From assembly GCF_947494555.1 (NCBI RefSeq), contig NZ_CANLVF010000005.1:186001-250000 (forward strand): a stretch of 64,000 nt of DNA, in the 5' to 3' direction. Shown here piece by piece: positions 17,199-26,981 of the stretch. The stretch comes from an uncultured Roseibium sp. (GTDB lineage: Bacteria; Pseudomonadota; Alphaproteobacteria; Rhizobiales; Stappiaceae). A model generated the notes under the pieces. That model was not told where the DNA came from. It saw nothing but the letters and a program-made list of their open reading frames with translations, and made no database searches. The translations under genes were made by a program, and so were the position numbers. The first letter of the stretch is position 1, and each line of letters opens with the position of its first letter.

Positions 17199-18371
17199 TT
17201 AAATCGCTGGTAGCCAAGCGTTAATTCGCCGGATGGCCTCTTCCAAGTCGTCCGGTCGGCGCGCATAACAAAGCCGAGCGAATGTCTCGCCACCGGGCCC
17301 AAATGCCGTCCCCGGCGCAAGGCCGACGCCGGTTTCACGCACAAGATCAAGTGCGAACGCGCGCATGTCGGTGATGCCTTCGAGCTTGAAGAAAAGATAA
17401 AAGGCCCCCTCCGGCGGAGCGACCGAAATGCGTCCGGTTTCCTGAAACCCTTGAAGAACAACTTCCCTGCCTCTTCGCGCGCGCTCGATCTGGCTTTCGA
17501 GAAATTCCCGCCCCTCCGTGAGCGCCGCAACCGCGCCCCACTGCAAAAAGGCGGGCACCCCGGATGTGGAATATTGTATAAGATTTTCAAAGACCTGCCC
17601 CATGACCGGAGGCGCAGACACCCAACCGACCCGCCAACCGGTCATTGCCCAGTTCTTCGAAAATGAATTGACGAAAATGATCCGGTCGCCGTCTTCGGCA
17701 ATGTCGTAAAACGACGGCGAGCGCCTGCCGTTTCCATAGTAGTAAAGCGTGTAGATCTCATCGGCGATGATCCACAAATCATGTTTGCGCGCGAGCTCCA
17801 GAAAGGCCTTTAAAAGATCCTCGGTCGCGACCCATCCCGTCGGATTGCTGGGCGTATTCAGGAAGAGTGCTGCCGTATCCGGCGTAATTGCCTTTTCTAT
17901 ATCCTCCAAGGCAAGTGACCAGCCGCCGTTTGATTCGCGCATTGGCACCGGAACGGTTTTTGCGCCGTGGATCTCCACCGATGCGGCTATGTTCGGCCAC
18001 GAGGGTGACGGCACGATCACCTCCTTGCCGGGGTCGACGATCGCCTGGACGGTCAACTGGATGGCCTGCATGCCCGATCCCGTCACGTAGAACCTTTCAG
18101 GCGCAAATGGTCTGCCGTAGAGGTCCTGATGATATGCAGCGAGCGCCTCGCGCAACTCCGGTATGCCGCGCTGGTAGGTATAAAAGGTCTCGCCCCGGTC
18201 AAGCGACTCCTTGACTGCCCTGTTGATGAAGGAAGGCGTCGGCAGATCTCCCTCACCCACCCACAAGGGTATCAGGGCGTCGTGGTGGCGGCCGGCATTG
18301 GCGACTTCAACAATTCCACTTTCAGGCGCATTGCGAGCCCCGGTGCTCAATCGCGCAATCAGATCGGACAA
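17199..18371 (-). CDS. Class I PLP-dependent aminotransferase
   Basis: A 390-residue fold-type I aminotransferase. It has NTPSNPTGW at 172-180, the PLP phenol-binding Asp204 in ADEIY, the Schiff-base Lys239 in SFSKNWAMTGWRVG, and the C-terminal RLCYARRPDDLEEA with the substrate carboxylate Arg. The family covers aspartate and broad-specificity aminotransferases; which amino acid it uses cannot be said. The start is a TTG at 18371 supported by GAGGAG nine bases upstream. A palindrome GTTTCATGAAAC lies about 55 bp upstream. Confidence 0.87.
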   Translation of the reverse strand: MSDLIARLSTGARNAPESGIVEVANAGRHHDALIPLWVGEGDLPTPSFINRAVKESLDRGETFYTYQRGIPELREALAAYHQDLYGRPFAPERFYVTGSGMQAIQLTVQAIVDPGKEVIVPSPSWPNIAASVEIHGAKTVPVPMRESNGGWSLALEDIEKAITPDTAALFLNTPSNPTGWVATEDLLKAFLELARKHDLWIIADEIYTLYYYGNGRRSPSFYDIAEDGDRIIFVNSFSKNWAMTGWRVGWVSAPPVMGQVFENLIQYSTSGVPAFLQWGAVAALTEGREFLESQIERARRGREVVLQGFQETGRISVAPPEGAFYLFFKLEGITDMRAFALDLVRETGVGLAPGTAFGPGGETFARLCYARRPDDLEEAIRRINAWLPAI

Positions 18372-18425
18372 CTCGCATCACTCCTCAGATATGGTCGGCG
18401 CACCATAACCTGATAGCAGCCCAAT

Positions 18426-18437
18426 GTTTCATGAAAC
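18426..18437. promoter_or_regulatory. Perfect palindrome, candidate operator
   Basis: GTTTCATGAAAC is a perfect 12-bp inverted repeat between the divergent aminotransferase and SLC5-kinase genes, and another GTTTCAT half-copy is at 18489-18495. It may be an operator for either gene; the cognate regulator is unknown. Confidence 0.4.
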
Positions 18438-18616
18438 GATGTGAACAAGACTTCACGATCGTTGATCGGTTCCAACCTATTGCAAACCGTTTCATAATTG
18501 TCTCGTCCGCCTTGGTCGCAAGGTGAATAGACAGAACGGTTCCGCTATGGTCCGATCTGAAAAAAGCAGCGGAACAGGTTTCTGCAACAACCGGTCGGGA
18601 GGACGGTCGACGCAAG

Positions 18617-21600
18617 ATGCTGCACGGATGGCTCGTGATACTGGTCGCAACGGCCTATATCCTGCTTCTGTTTGCGATTGCCAGCTACGGCGACCGCTTG
18701 TCCAACCGTTCGTCTTCGCGCGCGGGCGGCCGTCCGTTTATCTATGCACTGTCGCTATCCGTCTATTGCACGTCCTGGACATTCTTCGGTTCGGTCGGCA
18801 ACGCCACCCGGAACGGTGCGGAATTCCTGACCATCTATATCGGGCCGCTGCTGGTATTCGCACTTGGATACCCGCTTTTGCGCCGGATAATTCAGATCTC
18901 GAAAGCCGAAAGCATCACCTCGATTGCGGACTTCATTGGTGCGCGATACGGAAAGAGCCAATCGGTTGCCGCACTGGCGACCCTGATCGCCGTCATCGGA
19001 GTGATCCCCTATATTGCCCTGCAGCTTAAGGCCGTCTCCTTTTCAGTGACCACAATGGTCGGACCGCTGATTTCTCCCGGTTTCAGCTTTGCACCGTTCT
19101 TTAACGACATCACGCTTCTCATCGCGCTCGGCATGGCTATCTTTAGCTGGGCGTTCGGTACCCGTCACATTGATGCTACCGAACACCAGGAAGGCCTCAT
19201 GCTGGCGATCGCGACCGAAGCGATCGTAAAGCTGTTTGCTTTTCTTGCCGTGGGCGTCTGGGTCACCTACTGGCTGTTCGACGGGCCGTTCGATCTGGTG
19301 CGCGCCATCTCGGAGGCGCCGGAAGTCGCCGAGGTGTTCGAGCAACCCATCAATGTAAGCAACTGGTTGATCCTTTCAGTCCTGTCCGGGTTTGCTGTCC
19401 TGATGCTGCCGCGCCAGTTTCACGTCACGGTGACTGAAAACAATTCCGACGCCGAACTCAGATGCGCAACCTGGCTGTTCCCGCTTTACCTCGTTCTGAT
19501 CAACCTCTTCGTCATCCCGATCGCGGCGGCCGGCATGCTGCGTTTCGGCCAGGATATCAACGCGGATACCTATGTTCTGGCACTGCCGATCGATGCCGGC
19601 CAGGATTGGCTCGCGATGTTTGTCTTCATCGGCGGATTGTCTGCGGCAACCGCGATGGTCATTGTTGCAACGGTCGCGCTCGCGATCATGATTTCGAACG
19701 ACATCGTCGTTCCGCTCCTGCTTCGCCGCCACAGTGAAGATGATCTGATCAATGCCAGCGGGCGCGACATGAGCCGCCAGTTGCTGACGATCCGGCGTCT
19801 GGCGATCTTCGCTATCCTGCTTCTGGCCTACGCCTATTATAAGGCTGCCGGAGATACAGCGGCCCTTGTTTCCATCGGGCTCTTGTCGTTTGCGGCCATT
19901 GCACAGTTTGCGCCTGCCTTCATCGGTGCCCTGGTCTGGCGGCGGGCAACATCTCTTGGCGCGCTCGCCGGGCTCAGCAGCGGGTTTCTTCTTTGGGGCT
20001 ACACTCTGCTTTTGCCGACCTTCGCCCAGTCGGGTCTCATATCTGCCGGTTTCCTCGAGACCGGTCCTTTTGGAATCGGCATCCTCAATCCGCAATCCCT
20101 GTTCGGGATCGATATCGATCCGTTTATTCACGGCACGCTCTGGAGCCTGTTGGTCAATATCCTGCTCTTTGTGGGCGTTTCTTTTGCGCGCAAGCCGCTG
20201 CCGGCCGAGACGCTTCAGGCCAATGTATTTGTCCCGGCCGAATTCACGCCGACACCAAGCCTGCGTTACTGGCGAACTTCCGTCACCGCGAGCGACCTTC
20301 AGTCCACCGTCGCACGTTATCTCGGTGAAGAACGCACAGAGCGATCGTTTCACCGGTTCGCGACCGAGCGCGGCATCCCACTCGATCCGAACACGCTTGC
20401 AGACGCCAATCTTCTCCGGTTTTCCGAACAGCTTCTGGCGAGTGCGATCGGCGCGGCATCGTCGCGCCTTGTGTTGACCTTGATGCTGAAGCGTCACGAT
20501 CCCTCGACAAAAGGCGCCGTGAAGCTTCTGGACGACGCGTCAATCGCCATCCAGTACAACCGCGACCTTCTGCAAACCGCCCTCAACCAGGTCCGCCAAG
20601 GTATCGGCGTGTTCGACCGGGACCTGCGACTGATCTGTTGGAACCGGCAATTCCGGGACCTGCTCGGTCTGCCGGCCGAGTACGGACAGGTCGGAACCAC
20701 ACTCGACGCAATCCTGCGGTACAACGTCGAGCGCGGTGAGCATGGTCCGGGGCCAGTTGAAACACTTGTTGCCGACCGCATTGAAAAACTGGTTCTGGTT
20801 CAGGAGACGTTCCAGGAGCGGTTGGAATCCAGCAGCACGGTTTTCGAAGTCAGGGTCAGCCCGATGCCCGACGGTGGGATCGTGACGACATATACCGACA
20901 TTACCGAACGCGTCATGGCAGAAGAAGCGCTCGCACGCGCCAATGAGACCTTGGAGCGGCGCGTCAGGGAACGAACCGAAGAACTCACCCACGTCAATGA
21001 GCGTCTTGTTGAGGCGACCCGGGAAGCCGAGGAAGCAAATATCGGCAAGACTCGGTTCCTTGCAGCAGCAGGACACGACATATTGCAACCGCTAAACGCC
21101 GCGCGCCTATATGCGTCTGTCCTCGTCGACAAGCTCAAGGCAGGCGATGATGGCGAACTTGTGCGCAACGTTGAATCGGCGCTTGAATCCGTTGAGGATA
21201 TTCTTGGTGCGGTGCTTGATATTTCAAGGCTCGACACAGGCGCTCTCAAGCCCGAACCGACCGTTTTCCGCCTCGACGAGATCCTCCGTGGGCTGGCCCT
21301 CGATTTCCAGCCGGTGGCCCAGGAGAAAGGGCTTGAACTGCGCATCGTACCAACTTCGGTTTCCATTCGAACCGACCGGAGGCTGCTCAGGCGCCTGCTG
21401 CAGAATCTCGTGTCCAACGCCCTGAAATACACCCAGGAAGGTAAGGTTCTCGTGGGATGCCGCCGGCGCGGCAACCGTGTGATCGTGGAAATTCACGACA
21501 CGGGCATGGGGATCCCGAAAAGCAAGCAGAAGGCAATCTTCCATGAGTTCCACAGACTGGACGACGGCATGCGTGTCGCCAAGGGGCTTGGATTGGGGCT

Positions 21601-22138
21601 TTCAATTGTCGAGCGGATAAGCCACGTCCTGAACCACCCCGTAGCTCTCAGATCCGAAGCGGACAAGGGGTCATGCTTTTCGGTCGAACTGCCGCGCTCG
21701 GCGGCCGTACCTGATATTGCACCGGCAAAGCACCCACCCGCCTCGCTTGGCACTCTGGACGGCCTGTGCGTCGTTGCGATCGACAATGAGCCGGACATAT
21801 TGAGCGGGATGCACCACCTCCTATCAAGCTGGAACTGCACCGTCGTCACAGCTACTGACGATCAGGAAGCGGCCGCGGGCCTGAACAAGGCGGGAGTGGT
21901 GCCGGATATCATTCTTGCCGATTACCATCTCGATTCGGGCACCGGCATCGACGCGATCGTGAAGCTGAGATGGAAATTCGGCGCTCATATTCCTGCCATC
22001 CTGATCACCGCCGACCGCAGCAGGCCGGTTCGCGCAGAGGCCAGCGAGAAGGACATTGCCTTCTTCAACAAGCCGGTCAAACCGGCCGCCTTGCGGGCCC
22101 AGCTCGCACGCTGTCATGCGGGACAAGCGGCCGAATAA
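18617..22138 (+). CDS. SLC5-type transporter / hybrid histidine kinase fusion
   Basis: A 1173-residue hybrid sensor. Residues 1 to about 510 are a sodium/solute-symporter-like domain with about 13 membrane helices (SVYCTSWTFFGSVG, FGTRHIDATEHQEG), then a PAS domain (about 650-760, RQGIGVFDRDLRLICWNRQF), a coiled coil, HisKA with His near 819 (AAAGHDILQPLNAARLYASV), an ATPase domain (NLVSNALKY, DTGMGIP, GLGLGLSIV) and a C-terminal receiver with Asp near 1101 (LADYHLDSGTG). This is the CrbS/NahK architecture, in which the transporter domain is thought to sense a small carboxylate such as acetate. The nearest candidate for a LuxR-type partner is the regulator at 24906-25586. Confidence 0.9.
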   Translation: MLHGWLVILVATAYILLLFAIASYGDRLSNRSSSRAGGRPFIYALSLSVYCTSWTFFGSVGNATRNGAEFLTIYIGPLLVFALGYPLLRRIIQISKAESITSIADFIGARYGKSQSVAALATLIAVIGVIPYIALQLKAVSFSVTTMVGPLISPGFSFAPFFNDITLLIALGMAIFSWAFGTRHIDATEHQEGLMLAIATEAIVKLFAFLAVGVWVTYWLFDGPFDLVRAISEAPEVAEVFEQPINVSNWLILSVLSGFAVLMLPRQFHVTVTENNSDAELRCATWLFPLYLVLINLFVIPIAAAGMLRFGQDINADTYVLALPIDAGQDWLAMFVFIGGLSAATAMVIVATVALAIMISNDIVVPLLLRRHSEDDLINASGRDMSRQLLTIRRLAIFAILLLAYAYYKAAGDTAALVSIGLLSFAAIAQFAPAFIGALVWRRATSLGALAGLSSGFLLWGYTLLLPTFAQSGLISAGFLETGPFGIGILNPQSLFGIDIDPFIHGTLWSLLVNILLFVGVSFARKPLPAETLQANVFVPAEFTPTPSLRYWRTSVTASDLQSTVARYLGEERTERSFHRFATERGIPLDPNTLADANLLRFSEQLLASAIGAASSRLVLTLMLKRHDPSTKGAVKLLDDASIAIQYNRDLLQTALNQVRQGIGVFDRDLRLICWNRQFRDLLGLPAEYGQVGTTLDAILRYNVERGEHGPGPVETLVADRIEKLVLVQETFQERLESSSTVFEVRVSPMPDGGIVTTYTDITERVMAEEALARANETLERRVRERTEELTHVNERLVEATREAEEANIGKTRFLAAAGHDILQPLNAARLYASVLVDKLKAGDDGELVRNVESALESVEDILGAVLDISRLDTGALKPEPTVFRLDEILRGLALDFQPVAQEKGLELRIVPTSVSIRTDRRLLRRLLQNLVSNALKYTQEGKVLVGCRRRGNRVIVEIHDTGMGIPKSKQKAIFHEFHRLDDGMRVAKGLGLGLSIVERISHVLNHPVALRSEADKGSCFSVELPRSAAVPDIAPAKHPPASLGTLDGLCVVAIDNEPDILSGMHHLLSSWNCTVVTATDDQEAAAGLNKAGVVPDIILADYHLDSGTGIDAIVKLRWKFGAHIPAILITADRSRPVRAEASEKDIAFFNKPVKPAALRAQLARCHAGQAAE

Positions 22139-22142
22139 GGTG

Positions 22143-24641
22143 TCAGGTGCCGGATTTCAGATTTGACGCCACACTGGTGCCCGGTTCTTCAATCTGCGCT
22201 GCTTCTGCTTCGCTGTCGTTCCAGGCGTCGATCTTGACCTGGGTTATCTTCATCGGGTTTGCGTGCGGCTTGCCGAAGAAATAGCCCTGCAGTGTGTCAC
22301 ACCCCAGCGTGCGCAGCGCATCCACCTGGAACCGACGCTCAACGCCTTCCGCCGTGACCTCCAGGCCAAGATTATGCGCCAGCGCTATAACCGCGGAGAT
22401 AATCGCCAATCCATCGCTGCGTTCGCCAATCTCGTCAACAAACGACTTGTCGATCTTGATCTTGTCGAACTTGTATTTGCGCAGATAGGAGAGCGAAGAA
22501 TATCCTGTTCCGAAATCGTCCAGAGAAATCTTGATCCCGAGGTTGCGAAGTTTTTGCAGCTTATCCGATGCCGATCCGAAATCGCGAAGGAAGACGGATT
22601 CGGTGATCTCCAGGACAAGCCTCTCCGGCGGGAAACCGGTTTCATCGAGAACCGAAGTAATCTGGCCGACAAAATTGGGGTCCATGAATTGCACCGGCGA
22701 CAGATTGACCGCGACGCTTTCAAGGTCCGGGCACTGGGCTGCCGCGGCACAGGCTTTTCGCAGAACCCAGTTGCCGAGCGGAAGGATCAGGCCGGCATGT
22801 TCTGCGATCGGGAGGAACGTATCCGGGGTCACTTCGCCGCGAGTCGGATGGAACCATCTCACAAGGACTTCGCTTGAGACGACCTGGCCCGAGCGTGCGT
22901 CGATGATCGGCTGGAACTCGACACTGAGCTTGCCGTACTCAAAGGCCTCACGCAGATCTGCCTCGAGTTCGCGGCGCTCACGCACCTCGCGTTCCATTTC
23001 GCTTTCAAACGCCAGTGCCCGGCCACGGCCGCTTTCTTTGGCCTTGTAGAGCGCGATGTCGGCCTTGCGCATCAGGTCATCGACAGTGTCGCCGTTATCC
23101 CGCAACCGGGTAAAGCCGACTGTCGAACCGATGGCAAAATCGCGGCTGCCGATCCGGAAAGGCTTTCGTGTGACGTTTACCAGCTCTTCCGCGAAAGCGC
23201 TCGCAGCCTGGTCGCTTACGAACCGGCCGAGCGCCGCGAATTCATCTCCGCCGAACCGGGCCAAGGACGTTCTGCCTTCGCTGATGTCGGTGAACCTGGC
23301 GGCCACCTGCTTGAGTAGGTCGTCGCCGGCCGGGTGACCGCTGGTGTCGTTCACAACCTTGAAATTATCAAGGTCGATCAGGAAGAGCGTCAGTGTGTTC
23401 TGCCCGGTTTTCGTCTGTTCTTCGAGCAGGGTTTCAGCCTGTTTCAGGAACCAGCTGCGGTTCCCGATCCCGGTGAGCGAGTCGTGCTCGGCCAAATGCG
23501 AAGCAAGTTCACTGGCCCTGCGGGCCTCGGTCACGTCAGATGCAACACCGCGATATCCGGTGAACGAACCGTGGTCGTCGTAGACCGGCCTTGCCGCCAG
23601 TGACCACCAGCGGTCTTCGCCGTTGACCGTCAATCCAATCACAAGCTCACGGAAGGATTTTTGAATGCCAACCGTCTTTTCCAGATTGGCAACGCTTGCC
23701 CGCGCTTCATCATTGTCCAGCGTATAGGCCAGGTCGACCATACGCATGGCTTCCAGCTCTGAACGGCCAAGCCCGCTCGCGTGACAAAAGCGGTCTGAGA
23801 CATTGCGAAAGTTTCCGCTGCTGTCGGCTTCCCAGATCCAATCACTTGACGTTTCTTCAAACTCGTTCAACAGCAACGCAATGACGTCGCCATGCTTTTC
23901 AAGCTCTGCTTCCGCCAGAAAATGCGACGCAAAGAGCCAGCCGGCGGCGGTGGTGCTACCGATCACCACAAAGGCGTAGCTTGTGAGCAGGAACAAGAGA
24001 GGCCACATCATGACCCCCTGCTCGATGACCAGCGCGGCAACGGATGCACAGTAGAGGATCGCAACCCAGCGGAATGCAGCCTGCGGGACCGTGGCGAGTG
24101 CGAAGCCGCCGCCGCAGATCATGCCGGTTGTGACACAAGAGGCTATCCAGATTCCATTGATGTTTCCGCTGGCAAACGCGGCGACGGGTACCACAGCCCA
24201 AAGGGCACTCAGCAGCGTCGCATGGCGCAAGGCTGCGGAAAGCGCGCGCTGAGAGGCAAGTTCAACCGGCGAGCGTTTCGACAAGAACCACTTGATCGTC
24301 GTGAGCGCCATCAGGCTCATAACGAGGGCTACCCAGACGAAAACGTAAGTGATGGGAAAAACCTGAGCCAGAATAGGCGTGACAACAACGACGTTGACGA
24401 TATTGGCGAGCACCGTAAGCGGTGTAAGACGAGCGATGCTGGCGATCTGCGCTGCGCGTACCCTGCAAGCGAGATATTGATCGACAACGGGATGGCCGAA
24501 GGCAAGAAGCAGAGCACGTTCCGGACTGGAATCCATTTGCCCGTCCGCCTTGACCGCGGCGAACTTCATTCGCGCTCCCGGTGAAACAAGCGCCGCAAAG
24601 ATCGTTTTAAGGATCAATTTCCAATTGGCGCCGGGCCGCAT
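22143..24641 (-). CDS. Membrane GGDEF-EAL (c-di-GMP) protein with PAS
   Basis: About 832 residues: an N-terminal block of six or so membrane helices, a PAS domain (DWIWEADSSGNFRNVSDRF), a GGDEF domain with intact RFGGDEFAALG, and an EAL domain whose signature reads EVLVRW, with NLSPVQF, LEITES, DDFGTGYSS, KIDKSFV and AEGVE present. Both synthesis and hydrolysis of c-di-GMP remain possible. I use the ATG at 24641, which has GGAG five bases upstream, over the in-frame TTG at 24695. It is convergent with the SLC5 kinase gene, 4 bp from its stop, and is convergent/tandem with the LuxR regulator upstream. Confidence 0.88.
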   Translation of the reverse strand: MRPGANWKLILKTIFAALVSPGARMKFAAVKADGQMDSSPERALLLAFGHPVVDQYLACRVRAAQIASIARLTPLTVLANIVNVVVVTPILAQVFPITYVFVWVALVMSLMALTTIKWFLSKRSPVELASQRALSAALRHATLLSALWAVVPVAAFASGNINGIWIASCVTTGMICGGGFALATVPQAAFRWVAILYCASVAALVIEQGVMMWPLLFLLTSYAFVVIGSTTAAGWLFASHFLAEAELEKHGDVIALLLNEFEETSSDWIWEADSSGNFRNVSDRFCHASGLGRSELEAMRMVDLAYTLDNDEARASVANLEKTVGIQKSFRELVIGLTVNGEDRWWSLAARPVYDDHGSFTGYRGVASDVTEARRASELASHLAEHDSLTGIGNRSWFLKQAETLLEEQTKTGQNTLTLFLIDLDNFKVVNDTSGHPAGDDLLKQVAARFTDISEGRTSLARFGGDEFAALGRFVSDQAASAFAEELVNVTRKPFRIGSRDFAIGSTVGFTRLRDNGDTVDDLMRKADIALYKAKESGRGRALAFESEMEREVRERRELEADLREAFEYGKLSVEFQPIIDARSGQVVSSEVLVRWFHPTRGEVTPDTFLPIAEHAGLILPLGNWVLRKACAAAAQCPDLESVAVNLSPVQFMDPNFVGQITSVLDETGFPPERLVLEITESVFLRDFGSASDKLQKLRNLGIKISLDDFGTGYSSLSYLRKYKFDKIKIDKSFVDEIGERSDGLAIISAVIALAHNLGLEVTAEGVERRFQVDALRTLGCDTLQGYFFGKPHANPMKITQVKIDAWNDSEAEAAQIEEPGTSVASNLKSGT

Positions 24642-24905
24642 CTCAACTCCGCATCTGATACTCGTTACTGTGTGCGTCACAGTTCGGTCAGACAAATAGC
24701 TACATGCATTCCCTGAAATTCCGGTAAAGAGCTCCGGCCGATTTTCGGAAATTTCTGAATCTTTTAAAGAATTTAGCCCTAACGAGCGTTTACGTTAACA
24801 AAACGGTTCACACATCTGGAAGCAGACAGCGCGCCTTACGAGGGGCCCGCGCATACTCCAGATCCTCAGCACTTTTGCGGATTGCCGCCCCCTGCGATTA
24901 CGCAG

Positions 24906-25586
24906 CTATGCGCCTGCTGCCTCCTGCGCTTCGCCACCGATTTGCCACTGGCCAGCTTCGATTTTCGATGCTGCGATGACGGCCTGGGTCCGACTTTCGA
25001 CACCCAGTTTTTGCAGAATTGCGGAAACGTGCGCCTTAACCGTTGCCTCGGAGACCGACAATTCATAGGCAATCTGTTTGTTCAACAGTCCTTCAGACAG
25101 CATCATGAGAACGCGAACCTGCTGGGGTGTCAGCGTTGACAGTCGCTGGACAAGATCGTCGCTGCCATCATCCGCTTTCAGATCCACATCCGGCGGCGTC
25201 CAGACATTGCCGGACATGACTTCGGAAATCGCCTGGCGGATCACTTCGATACCGTGCGATTTCGGAATGAAGCCTGATGCCCCGAATTCCATTGCCCGGC
25301 GAATTGCCTGAGGTTCCTCGTTTGCCGATACCACGACGACCGGGACACCGGCATATTGCGCACGCAGATACATGAGACCTGAGAAACCGCGCATTCCCGG
25401 CATCGTCAGATCAAGCAGGATAAGATCCGCATCACCGTCTTCTTCGAGGCGTACTGTCACGTCCTCGAGTGCACCAGCCTCCTCTATGGACGCATTCGGG
25501 TATTGGGTTTCGAGCGTCTGGCGCAATGCTCCTCGAAAGAGCGGGTGATCATCTGCAATAATAAACCGGTACGAAGTGGACGACAC
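24906..25586 (-). CDS. LuxR/NarL-type response regulator
   Basis: A 226-residue response regulator: receiver with acidic residues in IIADDHP (9-15), Asp59 in LILLDLTMPG, Lys in FIPKSHG, then a C-terminal LuxR helix-turn-helix (LTPQQVRVLMMLSEGLLNKQ, SEATVKAHVSAILQKLGVES). The sequence type (ADDHPLFRGALRQ and a proline-rich linker) recalls CrbR/ErdR regulators that pair with SLC5-kinase fusions such as the one at 18617. The GTG start at 25586 has GGGAGG upstream. No kinase gene is adjacent, so partnership is inferred from the neighbourhood. Confidence 0.87.
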   Translation of the reverse strand: MSSTSYRFIIADDHPLFRGALRQTLETQYPNASIEEAGALEDVTVRLEEDGDADLILLDLTMPGMRGFSGLMYLRAQYAGVPVVVVSANEEPQAIRRAMEFGASGFIPKSHGIEVIRQAISEVMSGNVWTPPDVDLKADDGSDDLVQRLSTLTPQQVRVLMMLSEGLLNKQIAYELSVSEATVKAHVSAILQKLGVESRTQAVIAASKIEAGQWQIGGEAQEAAGA

Positions 25587-26053
25587 GTTGTTTTTCCTCC
25601 CTCAACGGTCTTACCTCCGCTTTACCGGTTTTTTTTGCCGAGCGCTCCGTTACCAAGGTGCGCTGCCAGGCAATTTTGTTGGCTTCAGTTCCAGTAAAGC
25701 AGCCTTGTTGAAGTATGTTTGCATCACGAGTTGCGCGCAAGTCAAACAATGGTTTTGGTCGAAATAAGCACTTGTTGGTCACCGGACTTTCGGTCGAAGC
25801 CTAGATTTTCAACTCAGAGAATCGGTATCGGTAAATATAAAACCTTTATAGACTATACCTAATTTAGCACAACCATGAGTTTCATCAAAAGTTCCGCAGT
25901 AGCAAACCGAATCTCGAAAATAATTCTCATCATATTATGGATACTTTTTCCACAGACTACATTTCTTATTGATAATTTCTCGAAAGAAGGCGACTAATGA
26001 ACTTGCGACCGTTCGCGAACATTTAGTAAATCTCAAACACATGAAATTTTAGA
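25587..26053. other. AT-rich intergenic region
   Basis: About 470 bp, clearly richer in A and T than the surroundings from about 25790 to 26050. No frame here looks like a protein, and I found no tRNA or clear hairpin. It separates the divergent response regulator and the thioesterase-like gene and must hold their promoters. An unrecognised small RNA is possible. Confidence 0.4.
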
Positions 26054-26923
26054 ATGACAATTCAAGCCACACTTTTTTCATTTGTAAATCGCTGGGAATG
26101 CGACGAGAACGATCACCTGAATGTCCAGTTCTATTTCAGCCGTTTCGAAGAGGCCGACCGGCAGTTTCGTCTGATGTGCGGGCTGAGTGAAACGCTTGTC
26201 GGGGCAAGACGTGTCCGGCATGTGCGGTACCACAAGGAGCTGCGGACCGGTGATTTGATTACGATCCATTCCAGTGTCGCCTTTGACGGGCCGCATATGT
26301 TGACCGTTGTCCATGAAATGCGCGATGGCAGCACAGGAGCCCTTGCTGCCACAGCCCTGGATGGCTACGAGCCAAGCCCGAATTCAGCCAAGTCCCTGCG
26401 GCAGCGGTTCAAAGACTACCAGACGCCAATGATCGCAGAGGCAGCGCCGCGCGGCGTTCAGTCCGGCCCTTCGGGAATCCGTACGTCGTTGCAAGGTCTC
26501 TTGAACCAGGGTTCCGAAGTCTGTTTCAGAGGTACCGTCATGCCCCGGGACGTTGGTCCGGATGGCAAAGCGGACGATCAGTATGCGCTGGCCTGCTGCA
26601 CGGATGGTGTTGCGCATGTCTGGCAACGCACGCCGATGAACTACGCCTATCTCCTGGAGCATGGGTTTGGGCGCGTTGCGGTGGAGATGAAGTTGACCTG
26701 GTCAACACCGCTCAAATCGGGAGATGCGGTGGTTGTTGCAACAGGCTTCACACACGTTGGTAAGAGCACTTTCAACATGCGCCATCATATTTTCGAAAGC
26801 AGGACGGCAAGACTGGCGGCAACACTGGATGTCGTTGCCCTGACGATGGACTTGTCGTCACGCAGTTCCGTCGACCTGCCGGAAGAAGCGCACGGTGCGA
26901 TTTCAAAGATGTTGATCGACTAA
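26054..26923 (+). CDS. Tandem hotdog thioesterase-like protein
   Basis: A 289-residue protein with two hotdog folds. The first begins at the N-terminus with NRWECDENDHLNVQFYFSRF, the usual W-C-x-x-N-H-x-N-V pattern of 4HBT-type acyl-CoA thioesterases; the second starts near residue 185 (RTPMNYAYLLEHGFGRVAVE) and ends with FNMRHHIFES. The first half carries the Asp/Asn-His substrate loop. It probably hydrolyses an acyl-CoA, substrate unknown. The ATG at 26054 has no strong ribosome binding site in the AT-rich leader. Confidence 0.72.
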   Translation: MTIQATLFSFVNRWECDENDHLNVQFYFSRFEEADRQFRLMCGLSETLVGARRVRHVRYHKELRTGDLITIHSSVAFDGPHMLTVVHEMRDGSTGALAATALDGYEPSPNSAKSLRQRFKDYQTPMIAEAAPRGVQSGPSGIRTSLQGLLNQGSEVCFRGTVMPRDVGPDGKADDQYALACCTDGVAHVWQRTPMNYAYLLEHGFGRVAVEMKLTWSTPLKSGDAVVVATGFTHVGKSTFNMRHHIFESRTARLAATLDVVALTMDLSSRSSVDLPEEAHGAISKMLID

Positions 26924-26981
26924 AGCCAGCAATGTGCCGACACCGCGCACATAGCGCTGTGTTGAGAGACGTCGGAAAGCG

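Noticed and set aside
18462..18475. TTGATCGGTTCCAA as a FixK/FNR box
   Set aside because: The first half-site fits but the second (TCCAA instead of ATCAA) does not; spacing alone is not enough.
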